A stretch of DNA of 64,000 bases from Hordeum vulgare subsp. vulgare. Lineage: Eukaryota; Streptophyta; Magnoliopsida; Poales; Poaceae. This document shows, one piece after another, positions 41,538-52,766 of the stretch. Made by a program: the position numbers and the translations under genes. A model generated the notes under the pieces. It searched no databases. It was not told where the DNA came from and saw only the letters and a program-made list of their open reading frames with translations. Location of the stretch: positions 24,459,001-24,523,000 of the forward strand of contig NC_058524.1 of NCBI RefSeq assembly GCF_904849725.1, written 5' to 3'. How positions within the stretch are numbered: position 1 is the first letter of the stretch; each line of letters begins with the position of its first letter.

Positions 41538-44500
41538 GATCTACAACACAAATATATTTAAAGTGGACTTAGACTATGTTCAAGATAATTAGACTTTAAC
41601 TTAATCAAATTACTCGCTAAACTCCCACTCAAAAAGTACATCTCTCTAGTCATTTGAGTGGTTCATGATCCACTTACACTAGCTCAAGTCCGATCATCAC
41701 GTGAGTTGAGTATAGTTTCAGTGGTAAGCATCCCTATGCTAATCATATCATCTATATGATTCATGATCGACCTTTCGGTCTCATGTATTTCGAAGCCATG
41801 TCTGCACATGCTAGGCTCGTCAAGCTTAACCCGAGTGTTCCGCGTGCGCAACTGTTTTGCACCCGTTGTATGTGAACGTTGAGTCTATCACACCCGATCA
41901 TCACGTGGTGTCTCGAAACGACGAACTGTAGCAACGGTGCACAGTCGGGGAGAACACAATTTCGTCTTGAAATTTTAGTGAGAGATCACCTCATAATGCT
42001 ACCGTCGTTCTAAGCAAAATAAGGTGCATAAAAGGATTAACATCACATGCAATTCATAAGTGACATGATATGGCCATCATCACGTGCTCCTTGATCTCCA
42101 TCACCAAAGCACCGGCACGATCTTCTTGTCACCGGCGCCACACCATGCTCTCCATCAACGTGTCACCATCGGGGTTGTCGTGCTACTCATGCTAGTACTA
42201 CTAAAGCTACATCCCAGCAAAATAGTAAACGCATCTGCAGGCACAAACGTTAGTATAAAGACAACCCTATGGCTCCTGCCGGTTGCCGTACCATCGACGT
42301 GCAAGTCGATATTATCTATTACAACATGATCATCTCATACATCCAATATATCACATCACATCATTGGCCATATCACATCACAAGCATACCCTGCAAAAAC
42401 AAGTTAGACGTCCTCTAATTTTGTCGTTGCATGTTTTACGTGGTGACCATGGGTATCTAGTAGGATCGCATCTTACTTACGCAAACACCACAACGGAGAT
42501 ATATGAATTGCCATTTAACCTCATCCAAGGACCTCCTCGGTCAAATCCGATTCAACTAAAGTTGGAGAAACTAACACTTGCGAGTCATCTTTGAGCAACG
42601 GGGTTACTCGTAGCGATGAAACCAGCCTCTTGTAGGCGTCCGAGTAATGTCGGTCCAAGCCACTTCAATCCAACAATACCGCGGAATGAAGAAATGACTA
42701 AGGAGGGCAGAAAAACGCACATCACCGCCCACAAAAACTTTTGTGTTCTATTCGATAAGACATCTATGCATGAACCTAGCTCATGATGCCACTGTTGGGG
42801 AACGTCGCATGGGAAACAAAAAATTTCCTACGCGCACGAAGACCTATCATGGTGATGTCCATCTACGAGAGGGGATATTCAATCTACGTACCCTTGTAGA
42901 CCGCACAGCAGAAGCGTTAGTGAACGCGGTTGATGTAGTGGAACGTCCTCACGTCCCTCGATCCGCCTCGCGAACCGTCCCGCGATCAGTCCCACGATCT
43001 AGTGCCGAACGGACGGCACCTCCGCGTTCAGCACACGTACAGCTCGACGATGATCTCAGCCTTCTTGATCCAGCAAGAGAGACGGAGAGGTAGATGAGTT
43101 CTTCGGCAGCGTGATGGCGCTCCCGAGGTTGGTGGTGATCTTATCCCAGCAGGGCTCTGCCCGAGCTACGCAGAAACGCGATCTAGAGGTAAAACCGTGG
43201 AGATATGTGGTCGGGCTGCCGTGGCAAAGTTGTCTCAAATCAGCCCTAAAACCTCCGTATATATAGGGGGAGGAGGGGGAGCCTTGCCTTGGGGTCCAAG
43301 TACTCCCAAGGGAGTCGGCCGAGCCAAGGGGGGCAACCCTCCCCTTCCAAACCGAGTCCAACTAGGTTTGGAAGGAGGAGTCCTTCCCCCTTTTTCCACC
43401 TCCTCTTTTTTTTTCTTTTCTCTTTGATTTTCTTCCTATGGTGCATAGGGCCTTCTTGGGCTGTCCCACCAGCCCACTAAGTGCTGGTGCGCCACCCCCA
43501 AGGCCTATGGGCTTCCCCGGGGTGGGTTGCCCCCCCGGTGAACACCCGGAACCCATTCGTCATTCCCGGTACATTCCCGGTAACTCCGAAAACCTTCCGG
43601 TAATCAAACGAGGTCATCCTATATATCAATCTTCGTTTTCGGACCATTCCAGAAACCCTCGTGACATCCGTGATCTCATCCGGGACTCCGAACAACATTC
43701 GGTAACCAACCATATAAGTCAAATACGCATAAAACAACGTCGAACCTTAAGTGTGCAGACCCTACGGGTTCGAGAATTATGTAGACATGACCCGAGAGAC
43801 TCCTCGGTCAATATCCAATAGCGGGACCTGGATGCCCATATTGGATCCTACATATTCTACGAAGATCTTATCGTTTGAACCTTAGTGCCAAGGATTCATA
43901 TAATCCCGTATGTCATTTTCTTTGTCCTTCGGTATGTTACTTGCCCGAGGTTCGATCGTCAGTATCCCATACCTATTTCAATATCGTTTACTGGCAAGTC
44001 TCTTTACTCGTTCCGTAATACAAGATCCTGCAACTTACACTAAGTCACATTGCTTGCAAGGCTTGTGTGTGATGTTGTATTACCGAGTGGGCCCCGAGAT
44101 ACCTCTCCGTCACACGGAGTGACAAATCCCAGTCTCGATCCATACTAACTCAACGAACACTACCGGAGATACCTGTAGAGCATCTTTATAGTCACCCAGT
44201 TACGTTGCGACGTTTGATACACATAAAGTATTCCTCCGGTGTCAGTGAGTTATATGATCTCATGGTCATAGGAACAAATACTTGACACACAGAAAACAGT
44301 AGCAACAAAAGGACACGATCAACATGCTACGTCTAATAGTTTGGGTCTAGTCCATCACGTGATTCTCCTAATGACGTGATCCAGTTATCAAGCAACAACA
44401 CCTTGTTCATAATCAGAAGACACTGACTATCTTTGATCAACTGGCTAGCCAACTAGAGGCTTGCTAGGGACAGTGTTTTGTCTATGTATCCACACATGTA

Positions 44501-44610
44501 TATAAGTCTTCATTCAATACAATTATAGCATGGATAATAAACGATTATCTTGATACAGGAATTATAATAATAACTATATTTATTATTGCGTCTAGGGCAT
44601 AATTCCAACA
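41118..44610 (-). mobile_element. Angela-2: truncated Copia element in G1
   Basis: On the minus strand, a complete 5' LTR (44610-42793, 1818 bp, TGTTGGAATTATGC to CCCCAACA), a primer-binding site, a leader and the first part of gag remain. Everything after about gag codon 140, including pol and the 3' LTR, is lost. The outer flank is CATTG (44611-44615); with the other end gone, a duplication cannot be shown. Confidence 0.92.
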
Positions 44611-45981
44611 CATTGCCCTTTGCCACCTTGAGAGTTGGTGCAAACTTCGCCGGTGCATCCATACCCTTGGCATGTTACGCTTTGTCATCATAAGCCTCAT
44701 TATATCTTTCCTCAAAACTGCCACCATACCTACCTATTAAGACATTTCCATAGCCTTTCCGAGATACATTGCCATGCAACATCCACCATCTCATAACTTG
44801 ATCTTCATGTCATACATGCTTTCGCTTGATTGAGGAGCCGCATGATAGTTGGGCCTTGCCCTTATTATTGCTACATGATGCACTAGTTTTATTGCATATC
44901 CTGCTACACTGGCAGAGGCATACATTTGCATACATCATGATAGTTTTTCAGTTGTCTTTATGTGAGTACTTATTATAAAGTGTGATGATCTTCTTTTTAT
45001 TCTTGTTAAACATAGAGTGTTGCACTTAAGTGAGGAAAAGATCCAAAAGAGGACAAATTAAAAGATCCCAAATAGGACAAATTAAAAGATCCCAAAGATG
45101 ACAAATGAGAGATAAATAGAAAGAGCCAAAGAGGCCACACAAAAAAAGAGAAATAAAAGGAGAGAAGTGGGCAACGCTACTATTCCTTTTGAAAGATCCA
45201 CATTCGTACTCCATTGCTATATTTGTACTCCATAGAGATTATTATTCGTGCATAACGATGTGGGGACCCTTACACTATAGAACTTGGCTTGTATATTCCA
45301 ATGATGAGCCTCCTCATATGAGCTCTAGGTATTCATGAGCAAGCAAGTTGGATGCACCCCCACTAGTTCTATTGGAGAGCTTACCTTAGCTCATATGTGC
45401 ATCCGTTTCATGGCAATCCCCACTCCTCACATCATATGTATCATTTGGCTTTCTCTTGCCTATGGTTGTCCTCCTTGATGTAGGCCTTTCATACCCTTTT
45501 TGTCTTCCTTCCCCATCATTATTCTCTTTGCCATCCTAAGTGCCAACATATCTTGCTTGCACTCATCCATTGCCTGAGTGCTCAAAGTCGAAAGGGAGAG
45601 GATCATTTTGACTTGTGCCTGACTAGTGATCTGGGGATGAGTCAAAATAAGATTCTGAAGGAGACCAACTATGAAGTTTAGTAAATTGAGTTCTCAATTA
45701 AAAAAATATTTTTAAACTCTCAATCCATCTCCCACTTCTTGCACGAACACCATTTGGAGACATTCGAGTCACGGACAGCGAGAGCTCTTGCACCTTTATG
45801 TTCTTACTTTGCTAATTTCAATACTAGATATAGACTCTTGCTTGTTATTGTCTTGACTTGCATTGCATATCTTACTTGCTTTACTTTGAAGTTATTATAT
45901 GTGTGTTAGCATGTCGCCATAGAAATTATTGGGTTATCATTTACCTACTTGAGGACGAGCAGGAATTAAGCTTATGGATGT
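44611..45981 (+). other. G1 3' noncoding internal region
   Basis: No gene is seen. Contains a short tandem (GGACAAATTAAAAGATCCCAAA-type, about 45052-45110) and, before the 3' LTR, AAGCTTATGGATGT, a decayed polypurine tract. Blocks such as TACATTGCCATGCAAC align with G2. Confidence 0.6.
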
Positions 45982-47628
45982 TGATACATTCCAAACGTAT
46001 CTACAATTTCTGCTTGTTCTATGATCTTTTGGGTGACATTGTTATATGTTTTGTTACACTTCTATATCTTTTTACACATATTTGGACTAACCTACTAACT
46101 CAGTACAACCAGTGCCAATTTCTGTCTGCTGATGTCTTTTTTGCAGGGACTTTTACCCAAATTTCCAAAGCCCCAAAAATCCCGAGAAAAATATATAAAA
46201 ATCAGCATGACAAAAGCTTCTAGAGCACCAAAGGTGGGCCAGAGGGGAGCCAGGCGTTGCCCAAGCGGCCTGGCCCCTGGCCGCGCCCACAGGCCGCATG
46301 GGTGGGCCCCACCTCCTCTGACGTCCTCCTTTGGCCTATATTTACCCCTCCGATCGGAAACCCTTCCATGATATGCAAAATCAAGAATTTATCCACCGTT
46401 CCACCACCGCAATCCTTCTAAGATCGGGATCGTCAGGAGACCTCTTCCCAGCACCCTCCCGGAGGGAGGATTGACCTCCGAGAGCTTCTCCACCGCCATG
46501 GACGCTTCCCGGATGTGCCGTGAGTAGTCCTCCGTGGACCATGAGTCCATGACCAGTAGCTATGTGATGTCTTCTCTCCAATCTTGTGCTTCCATGATTA
46601 GCCCTTGTGAGATTCCCTACATGATCAGGTCATCTATGTAATTTTTCTGCTATTGCTATGCTCGGTTTGCTAGGATCCGATGGATTATGAGATTATTTTC
46701 AGATTGTGATGAGTTATATATTTGATTGTCCTTCTATATTATGTTCTTAGGTAATTCATGCATTATCTCCGTTGCCTTTTATTGGTTTGGCCGAGTAGTA
46801 GATTGTAACTCCAAGAGGGAGGGTTATGCATGATTGTGGGTTCATTCCCCCTGATGTCTAGCTTGAGTGACAGAAACATGAGACTAGGGGATGTGCTGTT
46901 GCCACCATGGAGAAAACAACGGTGCCTGTGACCACGGTTGCAAGGATTGTTTACCTTACACAAAGTTCTTTAATGCAGTTATCCGTTGCTTTGAGTTTAC
47001 ACTTTGGGTGGGGCTCGCAACTTAATATACCAGCGAGATGTTCTGGATAGATATCTCAAGGTGGATGATTAGTAAGTAGATGCCGAGGAATAAACGGTTT
47101 ATTAGTATTGGCGTACTGCCCATTACTTTTGAGCCTCTAACTTTCTTGTAGCATGATTAGAATTGCGGTGCGTTTATAGTTCTGTCAATTGCCCAGCTGT
47201 AATTTGTTTACCCAAGCATAGTTGTTTATCTTATTTTGGGAGAGAGACGTCACTAGTGAACATCATGTGACTCCGGTGCATATCACCACCATTGCTTACA
47301 CCTCCATCATTTACTGCTTTCATTTACTTTTCCGTTGCAATCACTATCACCATTCCCGCTTGTGTTTTGATCCTTTGCAAACTACAAGGACGGAGAGATT
47401 GACAACCTCCCTGTACTCGTTGGGAGCAAACTTACTTGTTGTGTGTGCATGTCCATGTCTTCTGCTCGCGCCAGAGCAGCGGAGACCTACTTGTTGATCC
47501 TCGGAGTCCTCCTGGTTCGATAAACCTTATAGTCCCCGTGTGAGGGAAATTTGCTTCTGATTACATCTCTACCTTCCACTTGGGGTAACCAACGAGGGGC
47601 GAGAAGTATATCAATCAACTCGTTATCA
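45982..47628 (+). repeat. G1 3' LTR
   Basis: 1647 bp, uninterrupted, starts TGATACATTCC. It shows the CACTA-D empty site at 47212-47228. It is clearly diverged from the 5' LTR by base changes and small indels, so G1 is older than G2. Confidence 0.9.
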
Positions 47629-49560
47629 GGTATTCACACCGACATTGGTGCTTTCATTGAGAGTTCCACTGTGGGATCGCCAAAGGATCGATGACCCGCT
47701 TAGTCATCAGTGATAGCATCCATACCAGGGATGTCTTCGTCTTTGACTAACTCTTCACGTTGGACAACAACTTTCTACACGCCGAAGATCATCGGCTTCG
47801 CCCCAGAGCAAAGATCAGGTTCGGCAACCTAGAGTACGTCGGCGACGCCCGGGGCGATCTGGTTCTTAGGGGGCTCTCAACCTCACCCGATGGGCATGGA
47901 AATCCCGAAGCTTTAACTTTGGGCCTCCTGCCTGACTCTGTCTCCGGCTAGATTCTTACCTTGGGTCCGGCTTTGAGCTCGGATCTGCTTATAGCGTTCG
48001 AAGACCAGGGGTCAGCCTTGGTTGACCACGCTCCCTATGCCAACGCACCGGAGGTCAACTTCGGAAGACTGTGGAAGACTAATCCGACATACCTATCACT
48101 ATTGAACGAGACGCTGGCACGGATCCATCCAATGAACATTATGGATGACCCATCCTCGACTTATGCTTGTATCGGTCTTGAGGGATACCACGGGGACTTT
48201 TACATCCGACCCACCACCCACTTGGTATCCACTATCAAAGATTTAACCGATATGCTAGACCATGCTCTGAGGAGGCCGAGGACATGGACGGAGATGTCAA
48301 CACCACTCCCCCTCCCACCGCTGGACGATGGAAAACCACCTCCATCTACGACGTCTATATCGTGGACACCCCTTACGGCAAGGGCGATGGCACCATGGGG
48401 AGAGCGGCGACAGCACCCCAGAAAGAATGGAGACAAGCCTGGCGAGGAGCCGCCCAAGCGCCGAAGTCAGCGCAAATTATCCAAGGGGTATAAGGGTAGG
48501 GAAAGCAACACGGGCTTTGGAGAAAATGATACCCTGGACAATCTGGAAGACCTTGGCGACCAGACTGCCGCCAAATAACAACTCAATGACTCGGAGGTGC
48601 GCGACGATCCGGATAACCCCGAGGACCTCAGTGACTCCGAAGACATCAACTACCTTCCTCTCTTCTAAGAGGAGGTTAGCCTCGGAGATGAGGATTTCAT
48701 CGTCCCCAAAGACCCGCTAGATCAACAATGATTCAAGCGGCAACTTATAACCATCGCCCAAAGTGTGAAGAAATAACAAAAGCAGCTAAAAGCTGAACAA
48801 GACACCCTCAATGACAGATGGATGAGAGTCATAGCAGTCGAAGAGGGCACGACAATGAACGGTTGAATCAAAACAAAAGTTACCCAAGCCGACGTTTGCC
48901 GCCGCAATTCGATGACGAGGCCCTTGATCTTCCACCCCAGACGCCCTCAGGACAACCAACCATACCGCTCCCTCGAGGACATGATATGACGACTGGAGAA
49001 GCCTAAATTGGACTCCCCCTCCACAGAAGAATGAAGGAGCCAATACATCCTGAGGACCCATACGACCTACGGCACGACCTGGACCCTAGAACAGGTTATG
49101 CAAGATCCATCTATGGATCTAAAGGGTACACTCCCGCTAGACGACACGGGTACGAAGCTTGGCTCGACCGAAATGATAGAGCTTGGAACAACATCGGTTT
49201 CGGATGACAGTCGATCGATATCCAGCGTGACATAGCACGGGTCCAGGGCGCCACTCACTCAGTCTGCTTTACAGATGAGGTGATGCAACATCACTTCCCC
49301 GAAGGGTTTAAACCCGTAAATATTGAATAATACAACAGGACAAGAGACCCGACCGTGTGGATTGCAGACTTCCTTCTTCTCATTCATATGGCTCGAGGAG
49401 ATGACCTCCATGGCATAAAATACTTGCCAATAAAGCTTAAACGACCAACACGACATTGTTTGTACAGCCTTCCCGAAAACTCCATTGGGAGCTGGGAAGA
49501 GCTCAAGGATGCCTTCCGAGCTAAATTTCAATCTAGGGGCCTAGACTATCCAAGCTAACT
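47629..49560 (+). mobile_element. G0: decayed Gypsy element, internal 5' part
   Basis: Begins with the last bases of the LTR and the primer-binding site TTGGTGCTTTCATTGAG (47645-47661), then a gag relic. The element stops near 49560 with no pol and no second LTR in the window. Confidence 0.75.
47691..49560 (+). pseudogene. G0 Gypsy gag, many stops
   Basis: The start is MTRLVISDSIHTRDVFVFD at 47691, where the first stop follows. Readable pieces include LFTLDNNFLHAEDHRLRPRA, a 205-codon stretch (47961-48578) with Pro-rich and Lys/Arg-rich parts, and further on the retrotransposon gag signature VWIADFLLLIHMARGDDLHG, IKYLPIKLKR and LPENSIGSWEELKDAFRAKF (49340-49545). More than ten stops and several frameshifts separate them. 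The zinc knuckle and everything downstream are missing. Gag would package RNA; this copy is long dead. Confidence 0.8.
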
Positions 49561-50225
49561 TTCAAGGTCCCTAATGAGATGCCTGCGGGCGATGAAACTA
49601 TCCCATTCATCTCCTCCAATCTGGGTTATGTTCCATCCCTTATTGACCTCCATAGTGTAGCCCCGTTGGAGTGTCGAAGATGATAGGGTGTCAAGTAGTG
49701 AGCTCATTGAAATTGAATCTAACATTGCAAGGGACGGTCTGTGTAAGAAAAACCAAAAACACATACACACACACACACAATGCATTAGTGGAAATAGCAA
49801 AAAAAGAGAGAAGAACAATCTATTTAGTAGGTTCATATAATTTTTTACCGCTACATGAAAAAAAAAGGCTCGAAGTAAATACCGAACAACGTGTCAGTTT
49901 AAAGGCTGATTGCACATCTTGACTTGCACGCTCAACATGGTGGTGGTTGCGTCATTTTACGTAAACATGTTAAAAACTAAGTATATAATCGAATTCTAGA
50001 CTAGTAAATCGACACTAAGTATAATCGACTAGTACGGTGCTAAATATAATTCTACATTAGTAACTGTGTACACAAATAAACAAAATGCACGGAGGGAGAC
50101 ACAAATAAACAAATTCTACACCATATTTCTACTCAAAATGCACTATTAAAATCAGATTTCTACACAAAGCAATTCAAGGAATATGATTTGTACATCACAC
50201 AAAGCAATCCTTTATATATATGTAC
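49561..50225. other. Host DNA between G0 and the LINE end
   Basis: No gene recognised. Contains a short (CA)n run at 49764-49779, an A-run near 49858 and AT-rich DNA with several CTACACA repeats. Confidence 0.4.
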
Positions 50226-50693
50226 TAAAATTTCTTCAAAGATGTGCTGTGTTGCGTGACCATAACGGTGCTTTTTTGGCTGGTATTAGCCATTTCTTCA
50301 AAGATGTCGTGGATCCTGAATCAGCTGAAATATTAGCATGCCGACGTGCCGTGCAGTTTGCAAGAGAATGAGGGATTGAGAAGGTCCACCTGGAATTAGA
50401 TAACAAAGGGTTGATGCTAATGCTCAAGGATCAACAGAAGAACCTAGCTGCAGTTGGTCCCTGGATTCAAGAGATTAAGCCTCTCATGAGTTCTTTTTCA
50501 GATTTTAAAGTGGACTGGGTTCGTCGATCAGCTAATGTTGCCGCACATAAATTTGCGAAAGTAGGAGTAGGGGATGAACTTTGTAAGGTTTGGTTGGGGG
50601 TTTCCCCGGATTTTGTGTTGGATGTAATTTCAGATGACATTCCTAGCTTTGTTAGCTAGTTAAATAAAGCGGCAACATTAACACTCCAAAACA
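50226..50693 (+). pseudogene. 3' end of a LINE: RNase H-like domain and poly(A)
   Basis: The frame reads LRDHNGAFLAGISHFFKDV, then ESAEILACRRAVQFARE, a TGA where Trp is expected (50369-50371), then GIEKVHLELDNKGLMLM and VDWVRRSANVAAHKFAK, ending at a TAG at 50657-50659. These are the motifs of the plant RVT_3 RNase H domain, with the acidic E and D residues and a late His (AAHKFAK), found at the C-terminus of plant non-LTR retroelements. An AATAAAG and an A-rich tail (50685-50693) follow, so this is a 5'-truncated insert. It could also be a scrap of a host gene with the same domain, but the tail argues for a LINE. Confidence 0.65.
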
Positions 50694-50945
50694 AAAAAAA
50701 CACCCTGAAAGACGGAGTAGGAGTCTCTCAAAAAAAAAAAACAGAGTAGGAGGAGTAGTACTCGTTGCGACCCTAAGCTCGGCCAAAACTCAGCACATGG
50801 TATTGTTACTTTGTTACTGACGGTGAAAAATGTTAACTTTGGAACAATTGCCGGAGATAAAATTATGATTTCAGTTGAACAACTCTCTTCTTAACACATG
50901 TACAAAACCAGGAGTATTGTTTGAGAGTAACAGTAAAGGAGGTCA

Positions 50946-50983
50946 ATATCCCCGTTCAGTTCCGACGACCCCTAGGGGGCACA
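50946..50983. repeat. Partial copy of the defensin-like 3' coding end
   Basis: The stretch around CCCCGTTCAGTTCCGACGAC and CCCTAGGGGGCACAGT is the same as 51053-51088, which encodes the C-terminal residues and stop of defensin-like copy 2. Copy 1 has no such extra piece. Confidence 0.85.
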
Positions 50984-51059
50984 GTAAACCAAAACATCGT
51001 CGTCAACATATCATTATTCAGGAAAAAGAAGGATGCAGCAGCGACATCTTGTTCCCCGT

Positions 51060-51440
51060 TCAGTTCCGACGACCCCTAGGGGGCACAGTGCAGTACGTGC
51101 ACCGGCATCCGTCGGCAACGCACTCGCCCACCGATGTACGGCCGATGCCGCCCTGGCAGTCGTCCATGCACTTCTTGGGGGTACATTTGCCGGGGATGGT
51201 CGGGAGCACCTTGCAGTCCATCGGGGTCACCGTCGCAGCGGCGCGACCGCCGTTCGCCGTCACCACCTTCGTCACCACATCTATGGATAGCGCACACAGA
51301 GAAATTAGCACGAGGTGTATATATATTTTACTCCCGTTTGTTACTTGAAAGTTGAAACTAATAACGCATGTAGATCTGCCTATACCTGAACAGAGCACCA
51401 CAATGGCGAGGGCTAGTAGCATCGTGTAGAACGGCCTCAT
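51060..51440 (-). CDS. Defensin-like secreted cysteine-rich peptide, copy 2
   Basis: Exons 51440-51386 and 51280-51060, with a 105-bp GT-AG intron (51385-51281). The product is 91 residues with the same signal peptide and the same eight-cysteine pattern as copy 1. Two residue differences are seen near the start of the mature part: VVTK instead of VATK, and GGR instead of GGG; the cysteine core is unchanged. The intron has lost its in-frame stop, so a read-through form of 126 codons is open; it would disrupt the signal-peptide/mature junction and is probably not the product. The preserved frame in both copies suggests they were functional until recently or still are. The promoter is conserved, with a longer GA tract in the leader. 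Confidence 0.8.
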   Translation of the reverse strand: MRPFYTMLLALAIVVLCSGIGRSTCVISFNFQVTNGSKIYIHLVLISLCALSIDVVTKVVTANGGRAAATVTPMDCKVLPTIPGKCTPKKCMDDCQGGIGRTSVGECVADGCRCTYCTVPPRGRRN

Positions 51441-51578
51441 CTTGACTTTGTAAGGTTGTTTGGGAATGTTGAGAAAGAGAGAGAGAGAGAGAGCTAACAG
51501 CTAAGCGAAGGTTACTGCCGGTTTGTGTATTCAGCTAATGGCTGCGGGACGAGCTAATTGCTTTGGCGTGGGTGTTTG

Positions 51579-51586
51579 TTTATAAT
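51579..51586 (-). promoter_or_regulatory. Putative TATA box of defensin-like copy 2
   Basis: Minus-strand ATTATAAAC, same position relative to the gene as in copy 1. The leader contains about ten GA units (51471-51491), against four to five in copy 1. Confidence 0.5.
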
Positions 51587-52085
51587 GCAAAGAACGGGCA
51601 TGCAATTTTTGGAAGCATTTTACTTCCTGGCTTTAGATGGAATGTAATGCTTCTAAAAAAAGAGGATGGAATGTCATTAATAGTGGCAATTATAAATTTT
51701 TATGTAGTGCATCTGAGTACTTCTAGTTGGAGTACTAAATTAGTTTTTCACATTAGGAGTAACAAATAATTATTGGTTTGAATAAAATTGCAAGTAATCA
51801 GGTGATGCTTTTGTGTGCTCACCTGGATATGCATAATACTCTATATATGCCCACCTATAGATAGATAATAACAATAATAATGTATGCATTTATTGTGTTT
51901 TCAAAAAACCATATGAATTCATTGTGTGCCAAAAATGGAATATGTATATTGTGCACACTGCATTTAGGTTTTTTGGCCGGGAAATCAAAGTATGAGAACA
52001 TTCGAAGGTTGGCGGGCGTTTAACACTCGCTAAGACAAACACCCAACGGTTCATGGTGCAACAACGTTCATTCACCTTCTATGAT

Positions 52086-52130
52086 ATTGTGGTCCCTTCT
52101 AGTTATATATATATTTTTTTGGATATAACC
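52086..52130. mobile_element. Left half of the small inverted-repeat element, copy 2
   Basis: TATTGTGGTCCCTTCTAG and following bases match 13157-13200. It is cut at GATATAAC by CACTA-E. Confidence 0.7.
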
Positions 52131-52417
52131 TCTAGTAGAAAAAAGGCTTTTAGCCCCGGTTCGGTTGGGCCATTAGTCCCGGTTCTCGAACCGGGACTAA
52201 TGCTAGCCCCGGTTCGTCCCTGAAACGGGGCTAATGGCCTTCCACGTGGTGGGGGGGGGGGGGGGTTATTAGTCCCGGTTTGTAGTACAATCCGGGGCTA
52301 TTTCTTCGCTGTTTTTTTAACAATTTTTGTGTTTAGGATTTTGCACTAAATTCGATGGCGCTATTTTGCTGCCCCCTATTTTCCCATTTATTTGTTTTGG
52401 GCATTTGTTAATTCTTG
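52131..52417 (-). mobile_element. CACTA-E: terminal fragment
   Basis: Starts CTCTAGTAGAAAAAAGGC (a mutated CACTAGTAG end) and matches the complement of the right end of CACTA-C (13158 down to about 12870), including TAGCCCCGGTTCG palindromes. The other end is missing. A G-run is at 52250-52264. Confidence 0.85.
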
Positions 52418-52469
52418 TTTTGCACTAAATTGGATATTACATACACATCAATAAAGAAACAACTATATT

Positions 52470-52766
52470 ACACATCGTCACTATCATTTAATTTTTTAGC
52501 CTGTTTTGGAGAAGTAAAGTGAGAAATGGATCGTAGAACATGTATAACATATCTGAGCTACCTTTTTACCGTGATCTAGTGGATAGAAAGTGTCAGGGCT
52601 GAGAGGGGGCTGGCAGAAGAGGAGCTCTAATCTCTAACTATTTATTCTCATATACTCCCTTCATTGCTAAATATAAGTCTTTTTAGAGGTTTTACTAAAA
52701 AACTACATACAAATGTATATAGACATACTTTAAAGTATAGATTCGTTCATTTTGCTTCGTATGTGG
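52470..52766 (+). repeat. Duplicated block A, copy 2, with truncated Stowaway MITE
   Basis: Aligns with 7016-7313. The MITE starts at 52655 (TACTCCCTTCATTGC) and is cut at 52766 by the Angela-A LTR; its right end is absent from the window. Confidence 0.85.

Larger units (their letters stand above)
14502..47628 (+). mobile_element. G1: Athila-like Gypsy element, heavily nested
   Basis: The element runs from TGATACGTCCC at 14502 to a terminal ...CGTTATCA at 47628 and is flanked by a perfect GGTAT duplication (14497-14501 and 47629-47633). The 5' LTR is split by CACTA-D (14502-15752 plus 38207-38614); the 3' LTR is 45982-47628. A primer-binding site TGGCGGCGTTGCCGGGCA lies at 38625-38642, close to the Athila tRNA-Asp type. 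The inside has a gag/protease relic but no reverse transcriptase or integrase, so it was probably non-autonomous. Angela-2 is inserted in its 3' half. Confidence 0.85.
50700..52085. repeat. Duplicated defensin block, copy 2
   Basis: Aligns with 10252-11420 over the whole defensin-like gene and its promoter. Copy 2 has an extra TCTCTC + poly(A) insertion near 50725 and an insertion of about 170 bp at 50821-50996 that includes a second partial copy of the gene's 3' end. Confidence 0.9.

Noticed and set aside
42084..42594. Two ~80-100-codon frames in the Angela-2 leader (and the same in Angela-1 and Angela-B)
   Set aside because: They lie in the untranslated leader between primer-binding site and gag; the frame is not kept in all three copies.
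42743..43093. Arg/Pro-rich frame inside an Angela LTR, repeated at 52783 and 58522
   Set aside because: It is LTR sequence on the antisense strand; its length differs between copies through ordinary LTR variation.
49764..49779. Regulatory (CA)n element
   Set aside because: Short common microsatellite with no gene nearby.
51060..51440. 126-residue read-through form of defensin-like copy 2 as the real protein
   Set aside because: Copy 1 has a stop in the same intron, both copies have matching GT-AG sites, and splicing gives the same 91-residue product for both.
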